This document shows, one piece after another, positions 1 through 10,952 of a stretch of 64,000 nt of DNA. The stretch is from Sepioteuthis lessoniana (Eukaryota > Mollusca > Cephalopoda > Myopsida > Loliginidae). The translations under genes and the position numbers were made by a program. The stretch is from NCBI GenBank assembly GCA_963585895.1, contig OY757912.1:78873102-78937101 (forward strand), written 5' to 3'. The notes beneath the pieces are model-generated. The model was given only the letters and a program-made list of their open reading frames with translations, did no database searches and had not been told where the DNA came from. Every line of letters starts with the position of its first letter. The stretch's first letter is position 1.

Positions 1-35
1 TCTTTATCCAACTATATAACTTCATGTAATGTGTG

Positions 36-55
36 TATATATATATATATATATA

Positions 56-109
<54 letters not shown>
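36..109. repeat. (TA)n microsatellite
   Basis: Nearly pure TA run with one GA interruption. It adjoins the REP-B copy that follows. Confidence 0.95.
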
Positions 110-111
<2 letters not shown>

Positions 112-113
<2 letters not shown>

Positions 114-384
114 GTTCCATTTCAAAAAATTCAGTTTAGCATAAGTACATAGTTTAGTTCTATTTGGCCCAGAGATAGGACCCTATCAGGTTCTACCACT
201 CCGTGCCAGAGTGGACCGGCAAGCGATAGCAATAGAGGGCTACTCCACATTCGCCAAAGCTCCAGCATTACTGGAACCTCACCACCAGATTGTTTTGTGT
301 CATATCCATAACACTCGTTGGGGAGGAGTTTTACCCCTCTGCAATGACGAAGTCTGAGTATTCTACAACTCGAACCGACTGGGC
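112..384 (-). mobile_element. REP-B copy
   Basis: Reading the minus strand, it begins at the GCCCAGTCGG-type head (here ending at 384) and runs through the CCTGATAGGGTCCTATCTCT core to the GAACTAAACTATG tail subrepeats. It is cut off at the (TA)n run, so the 3' tail that fuller copies carry is absent. No open frame is shared among copies, so I treat the family as non-coding. Confidence 0.8.
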
Positions 385-1380
385 AAAAGAAGCCGCAGAA
401 GTAATTTATAAAAGATTATTTATGAATTATTAAAATCTTTACTTATGCTTTAGAATTTTTATTGCTTAGAACTTTTATGTTGTCTCGAATTCTGTCAAAA
501 TAGAATCTTTCTAAAATATAAATCGGGATTAGATCTCCCAAATATCTTTATCCCGAGTATCACCGGTTATCTCTACTTGCTATACAAAACATTATCTGTT
601 CTATTTATTTGGCTTCTGTAGAGATTTTGGTAGTGCTGTGGTCATTGCCAACGAAAATGAAATCAGCAAGACAAGTTCAAACCCTTGACTCCTTGAGGAG
701 TGTTGTTAGGAGAATTTGTGAGGCATTGCTGTTTTATGTATTTGAAATCCCGCTAAGTCAAAATATAGCACTAGACCGTTTTATTATTGGGTGGAGGACC
801 CCGCACAAGTCGAAACTAATGGGAAGCAGGAAAAATGTATGAAAGATGAGAAAATTTAATGGAATTGGTGTGCCATTTTTCTGTTATCAGATCATCCCAA
901 AATTCTTCACTACTATTAGGAATCACCCGGGTTTATTTACTAAGCTCGTTATTGACGCTGATGAATGAATACTATTATTGGCTGGATTAGTATTTCGATT
1001 TTGTCCTCTTTAATAAACAAGTCTTGCAACAAAAAATATATCAAAGATTCAGTGAACTATTTTACTAGATAATAGTACCTCGGCTGAATTGATTATTCCT
1101 AAAATGCTAGTCCAGATGACAAATTTGTCCCGGAAGAGATGGAAACAGAAGAAAAGATAGCAAAAGCCAGAGAGACTCACAAGAAATCTTTAAATGTCTG
1201 ACAAAATGAAGAATTAGAGTTAAGAATTGATGGCACTGGCAGTGACAAGTACTTTCTCGAAGACACCAGAAAAAAACAAAGACACTGATTATCTTAGAAG
1301 ACACCTCATCCGTTTCTTTCTGTCAATTCTATTTGAATTATTTCGATACCTCCGCGGTCGGTCGCGACAAGATTATAATG
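385..1380. other. Unassigned stretch
   Basis: I recognise no repeat family or gene. An open frame at 609-842 (77 codons) has no recognisable motif. At about 1117-1200 (+) a short acidic and lysine-rich frame (DDKFVPEEMETEEKIAKARE) looks more coding-like than its surroundings, but it stops after 29 residues. It could be a decayed exon or chance. Confidence 0.4.
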
Positions 1381-1439
1381 TGATACTTTTTCTTTCCTTT
1401 TTTTCCTTTTCTTTTTTTTTTTCTTTTTTTTTTTTCAAT
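1381..1439 (+). repeat. T-rich low-complexity tract
   Basis: Long T runs broken by single C residues. The 73-codon frame across it is compositional. Confidence 0.9.
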
Positions 1440-1552
1440 TTGTCGTAAATTTTGTCCTTACACATTGCTTTTTCAAGATACAGTATCGACCATGAATAAG
1501 TAAACACAAACATCTTTTTTTATTAAAAGTTGATTTTATTCTGAAACAACGT

Positions 1553-1630
1553 TTTGGTTATAGTTTGGTTCTGTTTCGTTCTGTTTTATGGCATATCAAC
1601 TCCTGCTGGTTATTTAATGTAAAATCTTCC

Positions 1631-1665
<35 letters not shown>

Positions 1666-1678
1666 TATATACACACAC

Positions 1679-1716
<38 letters not shown>

Positions 1717-1945
1717 GAATAGTTTATTGGCAACGTTTTTAAACGAGCGACAGCTCACTTGTTTGCACTCAGTTAAATGGTTTCATGTGTCGCTATTTAA
1801 CACTAATAATTCCATTTATACATTAATCATTTGTTTGCACGCAGATAAATGGTTAAGTAGTTCTATTTGAACCGTAGATGGGAGCCTAATATGTATTACC
1901 ACTCCGGGTCAGAGTGCACCTGAGAGTAATGGCAATGAAGGAGTA
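1553..1945 (-). mobile_element. REP-B copy split by microsatellites
   Basis: The tail (TTTTATGGCATATCAAC) lies at 1586-1602, the subrepeats at 1725-1860 and the core (ACTCCGGGTCAGAGTG) at 1900-1915, all read on the minus strand. An (AC)n run (1633-1661) and a (TA)n run (1683-1713) lie between tail and subrepeats, apparently grown inside the element. The head is missing. Confidence 0.75.
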
Positions 1946-2020
1946 ACCAAAAATGTTTAATGATCAATATTAATTGAATATTACAAGGATGATTTAGATC
2001 AAAATTCAGGGAAACATTAG

Positions 2021-2302
2021 GTGTCCTGCTACGATAATATTGACTAAAGCTCATAGATAGATAGATAGATTTGATCTGGTTAGTTTGTTTAATGATATAT
2101 CAACCTTTGCGGGTTATTTAACGCCAAAGCCATCCATGTAGAAGAACAGCAGTGTTACTATTCAACACATAGCTGGGGGTATAAAGGAGTTAATGCCTTT
2201 CCCAAGGGCAATAGTTCGAAAGTGAGCGCGACAGAAGTTCGAACTCACTAAGGACGTCGCATTTGAGCTCGTTAGTCATTACGCTGTCATACTGTCCCCA
2301 AG
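2021..2302 (-). mobile_element. SINE-A copy with duplicated flank (copy 1)
   Basis: Minus-strand SINE-A: tail at 2082-2130, body (CCCAGCTATG type) near 2170-2190, B-box-like GAGTTCGAAC at about 2239-2248. The left flank (GCTACGATAATATTGACTAA plus GATA repeats) and the SINE recur together at 3179-3453, so this is half of a local duplication rather than an independent insertion. Confidence 0.8.
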
Positions 2303-2342
2303 AAAGATTAATATGAGCAGATTCAAATAGATGTATAGATAG

Positions 2343-2386
2343 ATATGAGCAAACTGCGATAGATAGATAGATAGATAGATAGATAC
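2343..2386. repeat. (GATA)n microsatellite
   Basis: Imperfect then perfect ATAG units. Similar tracts occur at 2047-2070 and 3214-3246, each beside SINE-A. Confidence 0.9.
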
Positions 2387-2394
2387 TGTCAGAT

Positions 2395-2526
2395 GATTCA
2401 ACAGTAAGAACTGTAGTCCCACCATCAGATTGTTTAGAGTCAAGTCCAGGTCACTCTTTGGGGTGGTGGGGTCTTACCCTTCTGCAAAGATGTATTCGAC
2501 TTATTCAACAGTCTCTGCTGGACTGG
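2395..2526 (-). mobile_element. REP-B head fragment
   Basis: Minus-strand head half only: CACCATCAGATTGTTTAG, then GTCTTACCCTTCTGCA, then a degraded GCCGACTGG end. Core and tail are absent. Confidence 0.65.
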
Positions 2527-2540
2527 AGGGATTCTGAAAC

Positions 2541-2812
2541 AAATAGAGAGAGAGAGAAAGAGAGAGAGAGAGAGGGGGGGAATTTTATTATTTTTAGTTG
2601 ATTCATCACCCTCATCACCGTCTCTATCGTCGCCACCACCATCATCATCATCCCCATCACTGCATCACCATCACCATCATTACCACCACCATCATCACCA
2701 TCATCGCCATCACTACCATCATCACCACCATCATCACCATCCCCATCACTATCATCATCACCACCATCACTATGATCATCACCATCACCATCATCACCAT
2801 CATCAAGGTGAG
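2541..2812. repeat. (GA)n plus (CAT/CAC)n trinucleotide tract
   Basis: A purine GA run with a G stretch is followed after about 30 bases by roughly 200 bases of mixed CAT, CAC and ATC triplets. The frames across it are His/Ile-rich (+) or Asp/Gly-rich (-) and are compositional, not genes. Confidence 0.92.
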
Positions 2813-2844
2813 TCAACAGCAAAATCAACATATGCATGAACTGC

Positions 2845-3065
2845 CATTGAGAGGTTTAACGAATTTGTGAAAATCTGATCTCTCTGATAAAACAAAACGG
2901 GAACACTTCCAAGCTGTAGACGTGTTAGTACTACATTATGGTTGCACTTCTTGGACTCTAACGAAAAGACCGGAGAAAAAGCTACATGTGAACTACGCAA
3001 GGACACAACTGGCTGTTTTGAACAAATCCTCAAAGCAACACCTTTCAAAATAACCGTTGTACCGC
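2845..3065 (+). mobile_element. Degraded LINE-1 C-terminal fragment
   Basis: Plus-strand words match the region after the RT in LINE-1 copies elsewhere in the window: YGCTSWTLTKRPEKKLHVNY (compare YGCTTWTLTKRLEKKLDGNY on the minus strand near 27750) and an LNKSSKQHL-like word. The copy is old, short and frame-shifted. Confidence 0.6.
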
Positions 3066-3178
3066 CACTTACCTCCCATCATACAAATCATCTCAGTAAG
3101 AAGAGTAAAACATGATGAGGACGATGACGATGTAAGGACAAAATCATAAGCGACGTTCTCCATGAACTCTATACATGG

Positions 3179-3213
3179 GTGTCATGCTACGATAATATTG
3201 ACTAAAGCTCATT

Positions 3214-3244
<31 letters not shown>

Positions 3245-3453
3245 TGATTTGGTTTGGTTAGTTTGTTTAATGATATATCAACCTTTGCGGGTTATTTAAT
3301 GCCAAAGCCATCCTTGTAGAAGAACAGCAGTGTTACTATTCAACACATAGCTGGGGGTATAAAGGAGTTAATGCCTTTCCCAAGGGCAATAGTCCAAAAG
3401 TGAGCGCGACAGAAGTTCGAAGTTACTAAGGACGTCGGAGTTGAGCTCGTGTA
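3179..3453 (-). mobile_element. SINE-A copy with duplicated flank (copy 2)
   Basis: Nearly the same sequence as 2021-2271, including the non-SINE left flank. It differs in GATA unit number and scattered substitutions. Shared variants such as AATGATATATCAACC and the GGGGGTATAAAGGAG body support duplication. Confidence 0.8.
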
Positions 3454-4446
3454 GGCCAGTGTAGGCCAACAAACAAAAACGTATATTCATCAGCTCTTTG
3501 CAGACACTATATACTGTCTAGAAGACTTATCAGAAGTAATAATTGATTGGGACGAATTGTGAGAGAGACTAAAAGAAGTCTGTACTGTTAGCATGACTTC
3601 AGATGATAATGATATATGTCAGATATTCTAATGATATTTTTAAACACCCTGTATTTTAATATATGTAAACTACACGAGTGATTCTTAAAAACACCCTTTG
3701 AATGAGTAGATAACAAAGAAATAGTACACCAATGACTCACGACTTCTCCTAATTGATAGTTCCTTAAGCACTTGTCTTCAAGAAAAATTTATCTCGGGCG
3801 AAACGGAAACAGAAAAGGAACGCGACGAATCTGGCGTGTCAAGTTCAAAAACAAATTTAAACACGGATTATGGATATAGGTTATACAGGGAATTTGTAGT
3901 TTTGTTTTGTTTATTTGTTTGTTTGTTTTAATAGAATTGCAATTTATCGGATTCACACGAAATGGACAAAGAAAGCCGATCACAGCACTCCTAGAGGTTA
4001 CGTGAAGTCCCAGTGGAATCCTTAATATGATCAGCTTAATTCCTCGACAAGGCCTCTTGCCTCCCACCGGTTCAGCGTTCGGCGTTTGAATGTGGTTCCC
4101 TATGAACCGCTATCTCATAACAAGTTCAAGTCAGCCAGAAAGAAAGCAGTCATCAAACTACCACCTTCACCATACTGCGACCCTAGAAACCCGTACTGAG
4201 CCAACAACCTCAAAGGAAAAAAGCCTACAACGTGTCGTCTCAGTTAAAAGGACATATTTTCTTTATTTGTAATGTAGTATTTTAAAGCATCAGCTGCTCG
4301 AATGTTATCATATACAGCAAAACATATATTGTGATGTATTATTTATCAGCAAGATAGAATTAAAATTCTCTAACCAAAATTGAAAAAATGCATGAATACG
4401 GAGTGTTTATTTTTTTTTTTTTTAAATGATATTTCGTAATCTAATA
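3454..4446. other. Unassigned stretch
   Basis: No family recognised. Small open frames at 3789-4067 (-) and 4090-4272 (+) show no domain or motif. Confidence 0.4.
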
Positions 4447-5852
4447 ACGAGCCCAGTTGGCTGAAACTGTAGAGAACACCGACAGCATCTCTGAAGAGGA
4501 TAGCTCCCCCTCCCCCCTACAACGAGTGTCTTGATGTGACACAAAACCATCTCGGCTTAGAGCTTTGCGGAATGTGGAGTACCCTTTCATAACCATTGCT
4601 CCCAGATCCACTCTTAATTAGAGTGGTAGCAACTGATAGAGCCCTATCTATGGATCAAATAGTGTTACATATTGACCCTTGACCGAGCCGTCAATCAGAG
4701 AGGCACCTGTGTAAATAAGCGGAAGAAGATCATGTGATCTAATCGGAAGTAAGTGGGTGTTTTGAAATAATAAATGCAGATACCCACGACAGTTGAGTCA
4801 GTTGGTGGCAGTGAAGGCCAGAGTGAGAGCCAGTTTTCAGTCACTGACAGCGCCCAGCTGAGTACTGCTGCTTCCAGTTGGGTGGCCTCTAGTTGAGGCA
4901 GTTGGAGACTGTAAAGGCCAAAGTAAAAGCCAGCTCGCAGTCACTGGGAGCACGCCCCCTGGGGCCTGTGACCCATACCAGGCCTCCGGTTGAGCAACCC
5001 AGGCCGAGAAGCAGAAGTGCTAAGTGGGTCTTGAAGATAACACAACGTGCTATGGTCAAGAGAAGAAGTTATGGGTCAATATAGCAATCTGTCTTGTCTC
5101 CCCCCCCCGCGCCCGTTCGTCTGTCTCATAAACCACAAAAGCTTCAACTCCTTTCGAAAGAATAAAAAGATATATATATTCTTATAAAGAAGTGTTATGG
5201 TCATTCTTCATCCATGTATATTCCCTCATTATGGCTATACAACAATAGAACGGTTGACGTTTAAACTGTGGGCAAACAAATAACTTATGTTATATTAAAT
5301 TGTAAGAAACAGAACTGTTCGATGATTTAACTGTGTGCAAACAAATGACCGATATTTAATTAACTTCTTACTGATACATAGTAATACTTGGAACCATTTC
5401 ACTGTAAGCAAATTAATGAATTGTATTGAATAGAATAATTAGTGTTGAATAGCAATACTTGTAACCACTTAACTCTCTTCAAACAAATGATTAATATTGA
5501 ATATAATTATAAGTGTTAGATAGCAATACTTGGAACCCTTAAACTGTGTAAAAAAAACAATAGCAATACTAGTGTGCATACAAATTAATTCCAACACATT
5601 TTTAAAATGAAATTACCAAAAAACTGTGTGCAAACAAATGACTGATATTAAATTGTGACAATTATACAGCAATACTTGAGGCCATTTAGCTGTGTGCAAA
5701 TAAAAATGAGCTCAGGCTTATTTAAAAACGTTATTAACAAAATGTGTTTACAAATTATACATATTTAATATGTACGTATAAACAGGATTTGATATTAAAT
5801 AACCAACAAGGGTTGATATGCCATAAAATCTAACCAAACCAAACTATCTAAT
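4447..5852 (+). mobile_element. REP-B copy interrupted by a solo LTR
   Basis: The head and core occupy 4447-4662 (CAGTTGGCTGAAACTGTAG, then GATAGAGCCCTATCTATGG). The element resumes at 5245 with ATAGAACGG, continues through five or so AACTGTGTGCAAACAAATGA-type subrepeats, and ends with the tail GGTTGATATGCCATAAAATC near 5813-5832. Removing the inserted LTR leaves an element of about 820 bp. Confidence 0.85.
4663..5244 (+). mobile_element. Solo LTR, LTR-retrotransposon fossil (family shared with 42.3 and 58.4 kb)
   Basis: 582 bp with TGTT...AACA ends, flanked by a 4-bp direct repeat ATAG, inserted in REP-B. It resembles minus-strand LTRs at 42273-42854 and 58431-59133, sharing the ATATTGACC start and CACCTGTGTAAATAA. 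The 4-bp target duplication fits Gypsy-type or retroviral integration, but the clade cannot be set from an LTR alone. No internal region is present. It is younger than the REP-B host copy. Confidence 0.8.
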
Positions 5853-6452
5853 AACTCAACTAATTCTCGTCAGGTAATTCGTGGTGGTTTTGTTTTGCTG
5901 CTTTTTTCTGCGTCTCAATAGTATTCTTAATTGATATGTGGATAGAGACCTAATTTTTTATTATAAGCATACTAAGCTTACATACATAGGCCCCAAATTG
6001 CTTACGGTACCTGTGGTTCCTAAATTGACATCCATCTAAGTACTGACTAAGTTTACACTGGCTGGCTTACCGAATCTGCTCTTCCATATTAGTCACTCAT
6101 CTAGGTCCTGAACTGGTTAACGGCTATTAAACGTTGCTAACCATTCTAAAAAAAATTAGTGTTTTAATAGAGATTGGCTTGTAAGTCAGTGTTGTTAAAA
6201 AAATTCTCTGCATTTGTTTCTGATATTTGTTATAATCTAAGTTTACAGCACGTGCTGTTCATTGCTGCTTCAGTTCGGTGACATGACGGGAACCGGAGCT
6301 TTCAGCATGAACTGGAAGTTAGACAATACTATGACCAATATATGTACATCTATTTTGAATATTTGTGACTCACATATATAAATTCTTGTAAGTCGGTTTT
6401 TTTTTATCTTGTTATGATTTTCTTTTTTGGGATTCTTGTTATGAGTCTATTT
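5853..6452. other. Unassigned stretch
   Basis: Nothing recognised. A T run lies at 6399-6407. Confidence 0.4.
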
Positions 6453-6716
6453 TGCCATTGGCCTAATGAATAAAGTGTTCGCCAATGGTCCAGTAGATCG
6501 GAATTCAATCCCCGGTCGAGTCATACCAAAGACTCAAAAAATGGTACTTGATGCCGCCTCGCTTAACACTCAGCATTATAAGGCTCGGTTCAAGGGTAAA
6601 GTGGAGCAATCCAGGGAATGGAGTAGTGTCCTCCCCTACACCTCGATGTTGTAGCAATTGAAGAGGGAGCCTTCGGGTCACTTTCGACTAAGGTCACCAA
6701 CTTTACTTATCCAGAA
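6453..6716 (+). mobile_element. SINE-C copy
   Basis: tRNA-derived head with A-box-like GGCCTAATGAATAAAGTGTT and B-box-like GAATTCAATCC. The body follows with GTCATACCAAAGACTC, GTGGAGCAATCCAGGGAA and GGAGCCTTCGGGTCAC. Full length, moderately diverged. The 62-codon frame inside it is fortuitous. Confidence 0.85.
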
Positions 6717-6819
6717 ATTATTTAATTCTTTGTTATTCAGTGAATAAAATATGCAAAACAAAAACTGTTTTGATACAACACTTTAAAAAATGTTATCGGT
6801 TTAGCTTAGAATATACTGA

Positions 6820-7262
6820 CAGTATATCCGGCAGAAAGGTAAAACCCCACCCTTAAAGAGGGTGTCCTGGGTATGAAACAAAACTGCATCTGATGATGAG
6901 GCTCCAGTTCTTGAGATCTGTGGAGTGTGGAATATCACTTCATTGCCATTATTCCTAGGTCCACTCAAACCTGTTAGAGTCCCATCTATTGGTCAAATAG
7001 ATCTGTTTAAAAATCATTTGTATTCTATGTGAATACTCGATGACATATAACTGCAGATTATCTATATTGGAAATAGTTACTTGAAACTATAGATTTTTAC
7101 TCGGGATTATCAATAAATACTTGAAACCATATAAATGTGAGTAAACAAATGATTATTATTAAATAGAAATAATTGCTGAACACCATATGATCATTATCAT
7201 TAGTTAGGGATTCTTAAAACTATGCAAATGTGCAATTATTTGTAATAGATAAAAATACTTGA
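6820..7262 (+). mobile_element. REP-B copy, diverged
   Basis: Head degraded (GGCAGAAAGGTAAAACCCC). Recognisable GTGTCCTGGGTATGA, CTTCATTGCCATTATTCC and GTTAGAGTCCCATCTATTGG, then degraded tail subrepeats to about 7262. Confidence 0.75.
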
Positions 7263-7275
7263 TATTAGATGGTGG

Positions 7276-7345
7276 GGGTCACTGTGGTTGGTTGGTTGGT
7301 TGGTTTACGGCGTATCAACCCTTTTCGGGCCATTTAACGCCGAAT
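7276..7345 (-). mobile_element. Orphan SINE tail variant
   Basis: Minus-strand tail with TTTACGGCGTATCAACCC and GGCCATTTAACGCCGAATTA. This CG-bearing variant of the SINE-A/REP-B tail also occurs at 16950-17028, so it represents a distinct subfamily or partner element. Confidence 0.65.
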
Positions 7346-7375
7346 TAAGTTATTTTGATAAAAGTTTCTGTGCTT

Positions 7376-7728
7376 AGTTTGGTTTGGTTTGGTTTAATAA
7401 TACATTAATCATTATAGGTTATTCAATGTCAAATCCATTTTTATACATGTAAACAGTTCTATTTCAAACAATTCATTTTAGCATAATTTCACTGTTTAGT
7501 TCTATTTAACAGATCGATAGGACCCTATCAAGTGCTACCGCTCCGAACGAACGTGGACGATGACAATAAAGAGGTACTCTGCATTCCCCAAAGCTCCAGC
7601 ATTATTAAAGCCTCACAATCAGATTGTTTAGTATCATATCGAAGACACTCGTTGGGGGAATCTTGTCCCTCTGCAGATATGCAGTCAGTGTATTTTGCAG
7701 CTCCAGCCGACTGGGCCATCAGGCATTT
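7376..7728 (-). mobile_element. REP-B copy
   Basis: Runs on the minus strand from the head (ending CAGCCGACTGGGCC near 7710) through the core to the short tail at 7376-7440. Directly abuts another REP-B copy in the same orientation. Confidence 0.85.
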
Positions 7729-8180
7729 TTAAATGTAAAAATAGTTCTATTGCAAACAATTCAGTTTAGCATAGATACAGTTTTTTGTTTATACAGTCAA
7801 ACGTAAAAACAGTTCTATTTCACTCAATCAATAGTATATGTACAGTTTTTTATTAACACATTTAAATGTAAAAACTGTTCTATTTCAAACAATTCATTTT
7901 AGCATAAGAACACAGTTTCTATGTCAAAAACAGTTCAAATTCAAACAATTCAGTTTAGTTCTATTTGACCCATAGATACGACATTATCAGGTACTACGAC
8001 TCCGGCTCTGAGTGGACCTGGGAGTAATGATAATGAAGGGGTACTCTGCATTCCCCAAAGCCCCAGCATTACTGGAACCTCACCATCAAATTTCACATTA
8101 AGGACACTCGTTGAGGAAGTCTTACCCCTCTGCAGAGGCGCAGTCGGTGTATTCTGCAGCCGCAACCGACTGAGCAAGGC
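7729..8180 (-). mobile_element. REP-B copy
   Basis: Minus-strand copy with head at 8140-8180, core at 7965-8110 and several tail subrepeats (CAGTTCTATTTCAAACAATT type) at 7735-7960. No terminal SINE-like tail is present, so the copy is truncated or fused to its neighbour. Confidence 0.85.
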
Positions 8181-8413
8181 TCCCTGTTGTGTAATGGCAA
8201 AAGTGCTTGACTACGGCCTCGAAGTAAACGAGTTGAAATTCTAATTACGAGAATAGGTTCACTTTCGAACTAATACTCATTGGGAAAGTATTAACTTCCC
8301 TTATTCCCATTAGCTATGGGTAAAATAGTATCACTGCCGTTTTTCGGTAAGGATAGCTTTAGCCTCAAATCAACAACGAAGGTTGTTATGCCATTAACCA
8401 AAGAAACCAAACC
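8181..8413 (+). mobile_element. SINE-A copy
   Basis: tRNA-like head (GTGTAATGGCAAAAGTGCTT, weak B box GAGTTGAAATTC), body TTAGCTATGGGTAAAATAG and tail GGTTGTTATGCCATTAACC. It inserts at the boundary of the preceding REP-B. Confidence 0.85.
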
Positions 8414-8603
8414 TTGATACGATGTAGTAGCGCGTAAAAAAACTCTTATTAAAAACTATACAAAAAAATGTAAATTTGAATGCGCAACGAATACAATTTC
8501 CTAACTTCTGGGTGTGGAATAACCTCAGACAATAACTTTCATAAAATTTCTAACCTTGATATTATTGCCGGATATGGTATGCACCTAAATTAATATTGTA
8601 TAA

Positions 8604-8955
8604 TGTAACGAACAAACATAACGATCCCGGGCCCATAGATCGGAATACTATTCCGACTGATTCGTAAGAAGAGAAACGATCAGGTCATTTAATCGGAAAA
8701 CATTGCCGGGAGATAAGAACATTTGGTCGATCTGCCACTTTCTCAATGGTTATTAATCTCTTCTGTCATTGGTTACAGACAGCAAGGTCTCACCACTCCA
8801 CAACTGAACTGAAGTTTTGTTTGTGTTGCGACTGCAGACCCCACAATGGAACGCGACCCTTTCTGACCTGCAAGAACCGGAGGAGAACTTTAACCATATA
8901 TCTCTTTAATTCCGACAACTACTCTATAATTCGAATTGAACGTCACAAGATTACA
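8604..8955. mobile_element. Possible solo LTR fossil
   Basis: About 352 bp bounded by TGTAACGAAC and CAAGATTACA, giving a 5-bp inverted TGTAA/TTACA terminus, with base composition (GC-richer blocks) unlike the flanks. Flanking 4-mers ATAA and ATCA are not an exact duplication and no second copy is present here, so the call is tentative. Confidence 0.35.
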
Positions 8956-8982
8956 ATCAGTTCTTCCTGAATGTACTTTCAT

Positions 8983-9102
8983 ATGTGTGTGTGTGGGGGG
9001 GAGTTGTCTGTATCAATATATCTGCAGCATCACTATATATATAAATATATATATGCATGTATGTGTGTGTGTGTGTGTGTGTGTACGTGTATATACATAT
9101 AC

Positions 9103-9134
<32 letters not shown>

Positions 9135-9190
9135 ATTTGTGTGTGTGTGTGTGTGTGTGTATTTGTGTGTGTGTGTGTGTGTGTGTCTAC
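8983..9190. repeat. (TG)n/(TA)n compound microsatellite
   Basis: TG runs at 9062-9084 and 9112-9186 alternate with short TA runs. The Cys/Val-rich frames across it are compositional. Confidence 0.93.
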
Positions 9191-9389
9191 AGGGTAATTT
9201 CAAAAGAATAGTTTAAAATTTTTTTGAGCAAAACTATCAAAGTCATTGACTCTTCAAAATTCACATGTTTACAAAAAAGACGTTGATGTTTATTACAGCA
9301 ACAACAAAAATTGAAGTGCTCAAAAGGTTTGCTGCAAATGTTACTGGATTGACTGAGCAACAACCATCAATTTATCACAAAAAATCAAA

Positions 9390-9706
9390 CACCACGATTT
9401 TTTTATTATATACAGTTCTGTAGCTCTATATGGTTTTGCCAAAATCATGAAAGTGATGAACCACACTGAACTGTGGCATGTCGAGTTTCCCCGATACTCT
9501 CCGAGTGCTCCCAGCCGGATTTGCTTCCGATGGCTTGAAGCACTGCCTCGGTATCCACGTTTTTAGACCTACTTGACTATGCCTGATCGTCGAGGTTCTT
9601 GCAACCTGAGAGAAATTTCTTAAACCATTGAGTTACTGTACTGTAATCAACTGTAACTTCACCTTTAATCAACATAATTTTTTTATTGCTTCCGTGGTGT
9701 CATGGT
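9390..9706 (-). mobile_element. Mariner-like transposase fragment, N-terminal half
   Basis: On the minus strand from about 9700 the translation reads KGEVTVDYSTVTQWFKKF, CKNLDDQA, EAVLQAIGS and, after a frame change, VVHHFHDFGKTI. These are words of the N-terminal HTH region and linker of mariner transposases. The DDD catalytic part is absent. Several frameshifts and stops mark it as a dead fossil. It faces the fragment at 10505-10908 and is therefore a different copy or an inverted piece. Confidence 0.75.
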
Positions 9707-9904
9707 ACAGTTTGAACTGTTTAAATATAAGTTTTTGAATTAGAATACGTTGCGTGTTCTTTGTGCGGCTTTCAAATCATACAATCAATGAAGCAGAGCA
9801 CAGTGTGTCAGCGCACCAACTACCACAATACTATCCATCATTAAAGCGTACTAACAATGATCTGAACATTAAACATAAAATGTTTGAATATACACATCTA
9901 TTTT

Positions 9905-10307
9905 CATTTATATATATATTGAATATATATTTATGAATATATATTTATGAATATATATTTATGTATATGCGTGTGTGTGCGCGCGCGCGATTAAACATAT
10001 AATGCTTCAATATACACATCTATCTATCTATATATATATATTTGAAAACACATATAAGTAGATGTAGAAAAATGTATATATATATATATATATATATGCA
10101 TAGATATATACACCTCCAAACACATACACACGCATAATGAGGCATATATGATCACGTACGTATGCCCACACAAATAGCGGTGGATATAAACCTGTGATAG
10201 AAAGATATACGGAAAGATTGATATATGCACACAAACACACGTACACATATGTGTGCTTGCTTTTGTGTGTGTATGTGTGTGTGTGTGGTGACGGCACACA
10301 CACACAA

Positions 10308-10338
<31 letters not shown>

Positions 10339-10345
10339 TATATGT
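9905..10345. repeat. Cluster of TA, TG, GC and AC microsatellites
   Basis: Includes three ATGAATATATATTT units (9929-9965), a short (GC)n, (TA)n at 10073-10097, (TG)n at 10265-10287 and (AC)n at 10295-10333. All overlapping frames are low complexity. Confidence 0.9.
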
Positions 10346-10504
10346 ATATATGTAAAGAACTTCAAACAGGCGGTGTCTGTTGTCAAGGTGATGGCTTCTG
10401 TTTTGTTTTGGTTTTTGTTTTTTTTTATTCTGAAGGCGTACTCGTGATAGTCTGGAAAAAGGAAAAACTATTAATGATCTGTATTATATATCAGAATTAT
10501 GACA

Positions 10505-10908
10505 ACTGTAGGAAGCAATAAAGTCGAAAGCCAGAGGTAAACGGAGGGCAGGTGTGCTTTTGCTCCAGGATAATGTGCCTGTTCACACTACTCAGATTGT
10601 AGGGGTTTTGAATTGTTACCTCATCCCCCTTACTCACCAGACTTGGCTTCATCTGACTTCTTCCTGTTTTCTAAACTCACCAGCATGGTCGCCGTATTAG
10701 AAACAATGACGCCATCATAAATACTGTGGAGGAGCTTTTGGTGGAGTTGGATGCCATCTTCTTCCATGATGGCATTACAATGAATGAGTATCGTTGGACT
10801 AAGTGCATTGATATCAAGGGTGGGGGGCTCTAGTGAAAAATAGTGAAAAACTGTCTTGTTTCTCCGACTCCCTCTTAGTGTAGCTTAGAATTTTTTGAAC
10901 GACGCTTG
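10505..10908 (+). mobile_element. Mariner-like transposase fragment, C-terminal half
   Basis: Plus-strand words in order: GVLLLQDNVPVHTTQIVGVL (second catalytic Asp), then after a frame change FFLFSKL, and NNDAIINTVEELLVELDAIF followed by GITMNEYRWTKCIDIKGG, the usual C-terminus. The end GAATTTTTTGAACGACGCTT resembles a mariner terminal repeat. At least two frameshifts. Confidence 0.8.
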
Positions 10909-10952
10909 TAAGACCAAACGAGGCAACCAATGATGCTCGATTCAAAGAAAGG

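Noticed and set aside
609-842. 77-codon open frame in unique sequence
   Set aside because: No recognisable motif, no splice context that I can defend, and a length expected by chance.
2505-2870. Open frames rich in Asp/Gly (-) and His/Ile (+)
   Set aside because: They are translations of a CAT/CAC triplet repeat.
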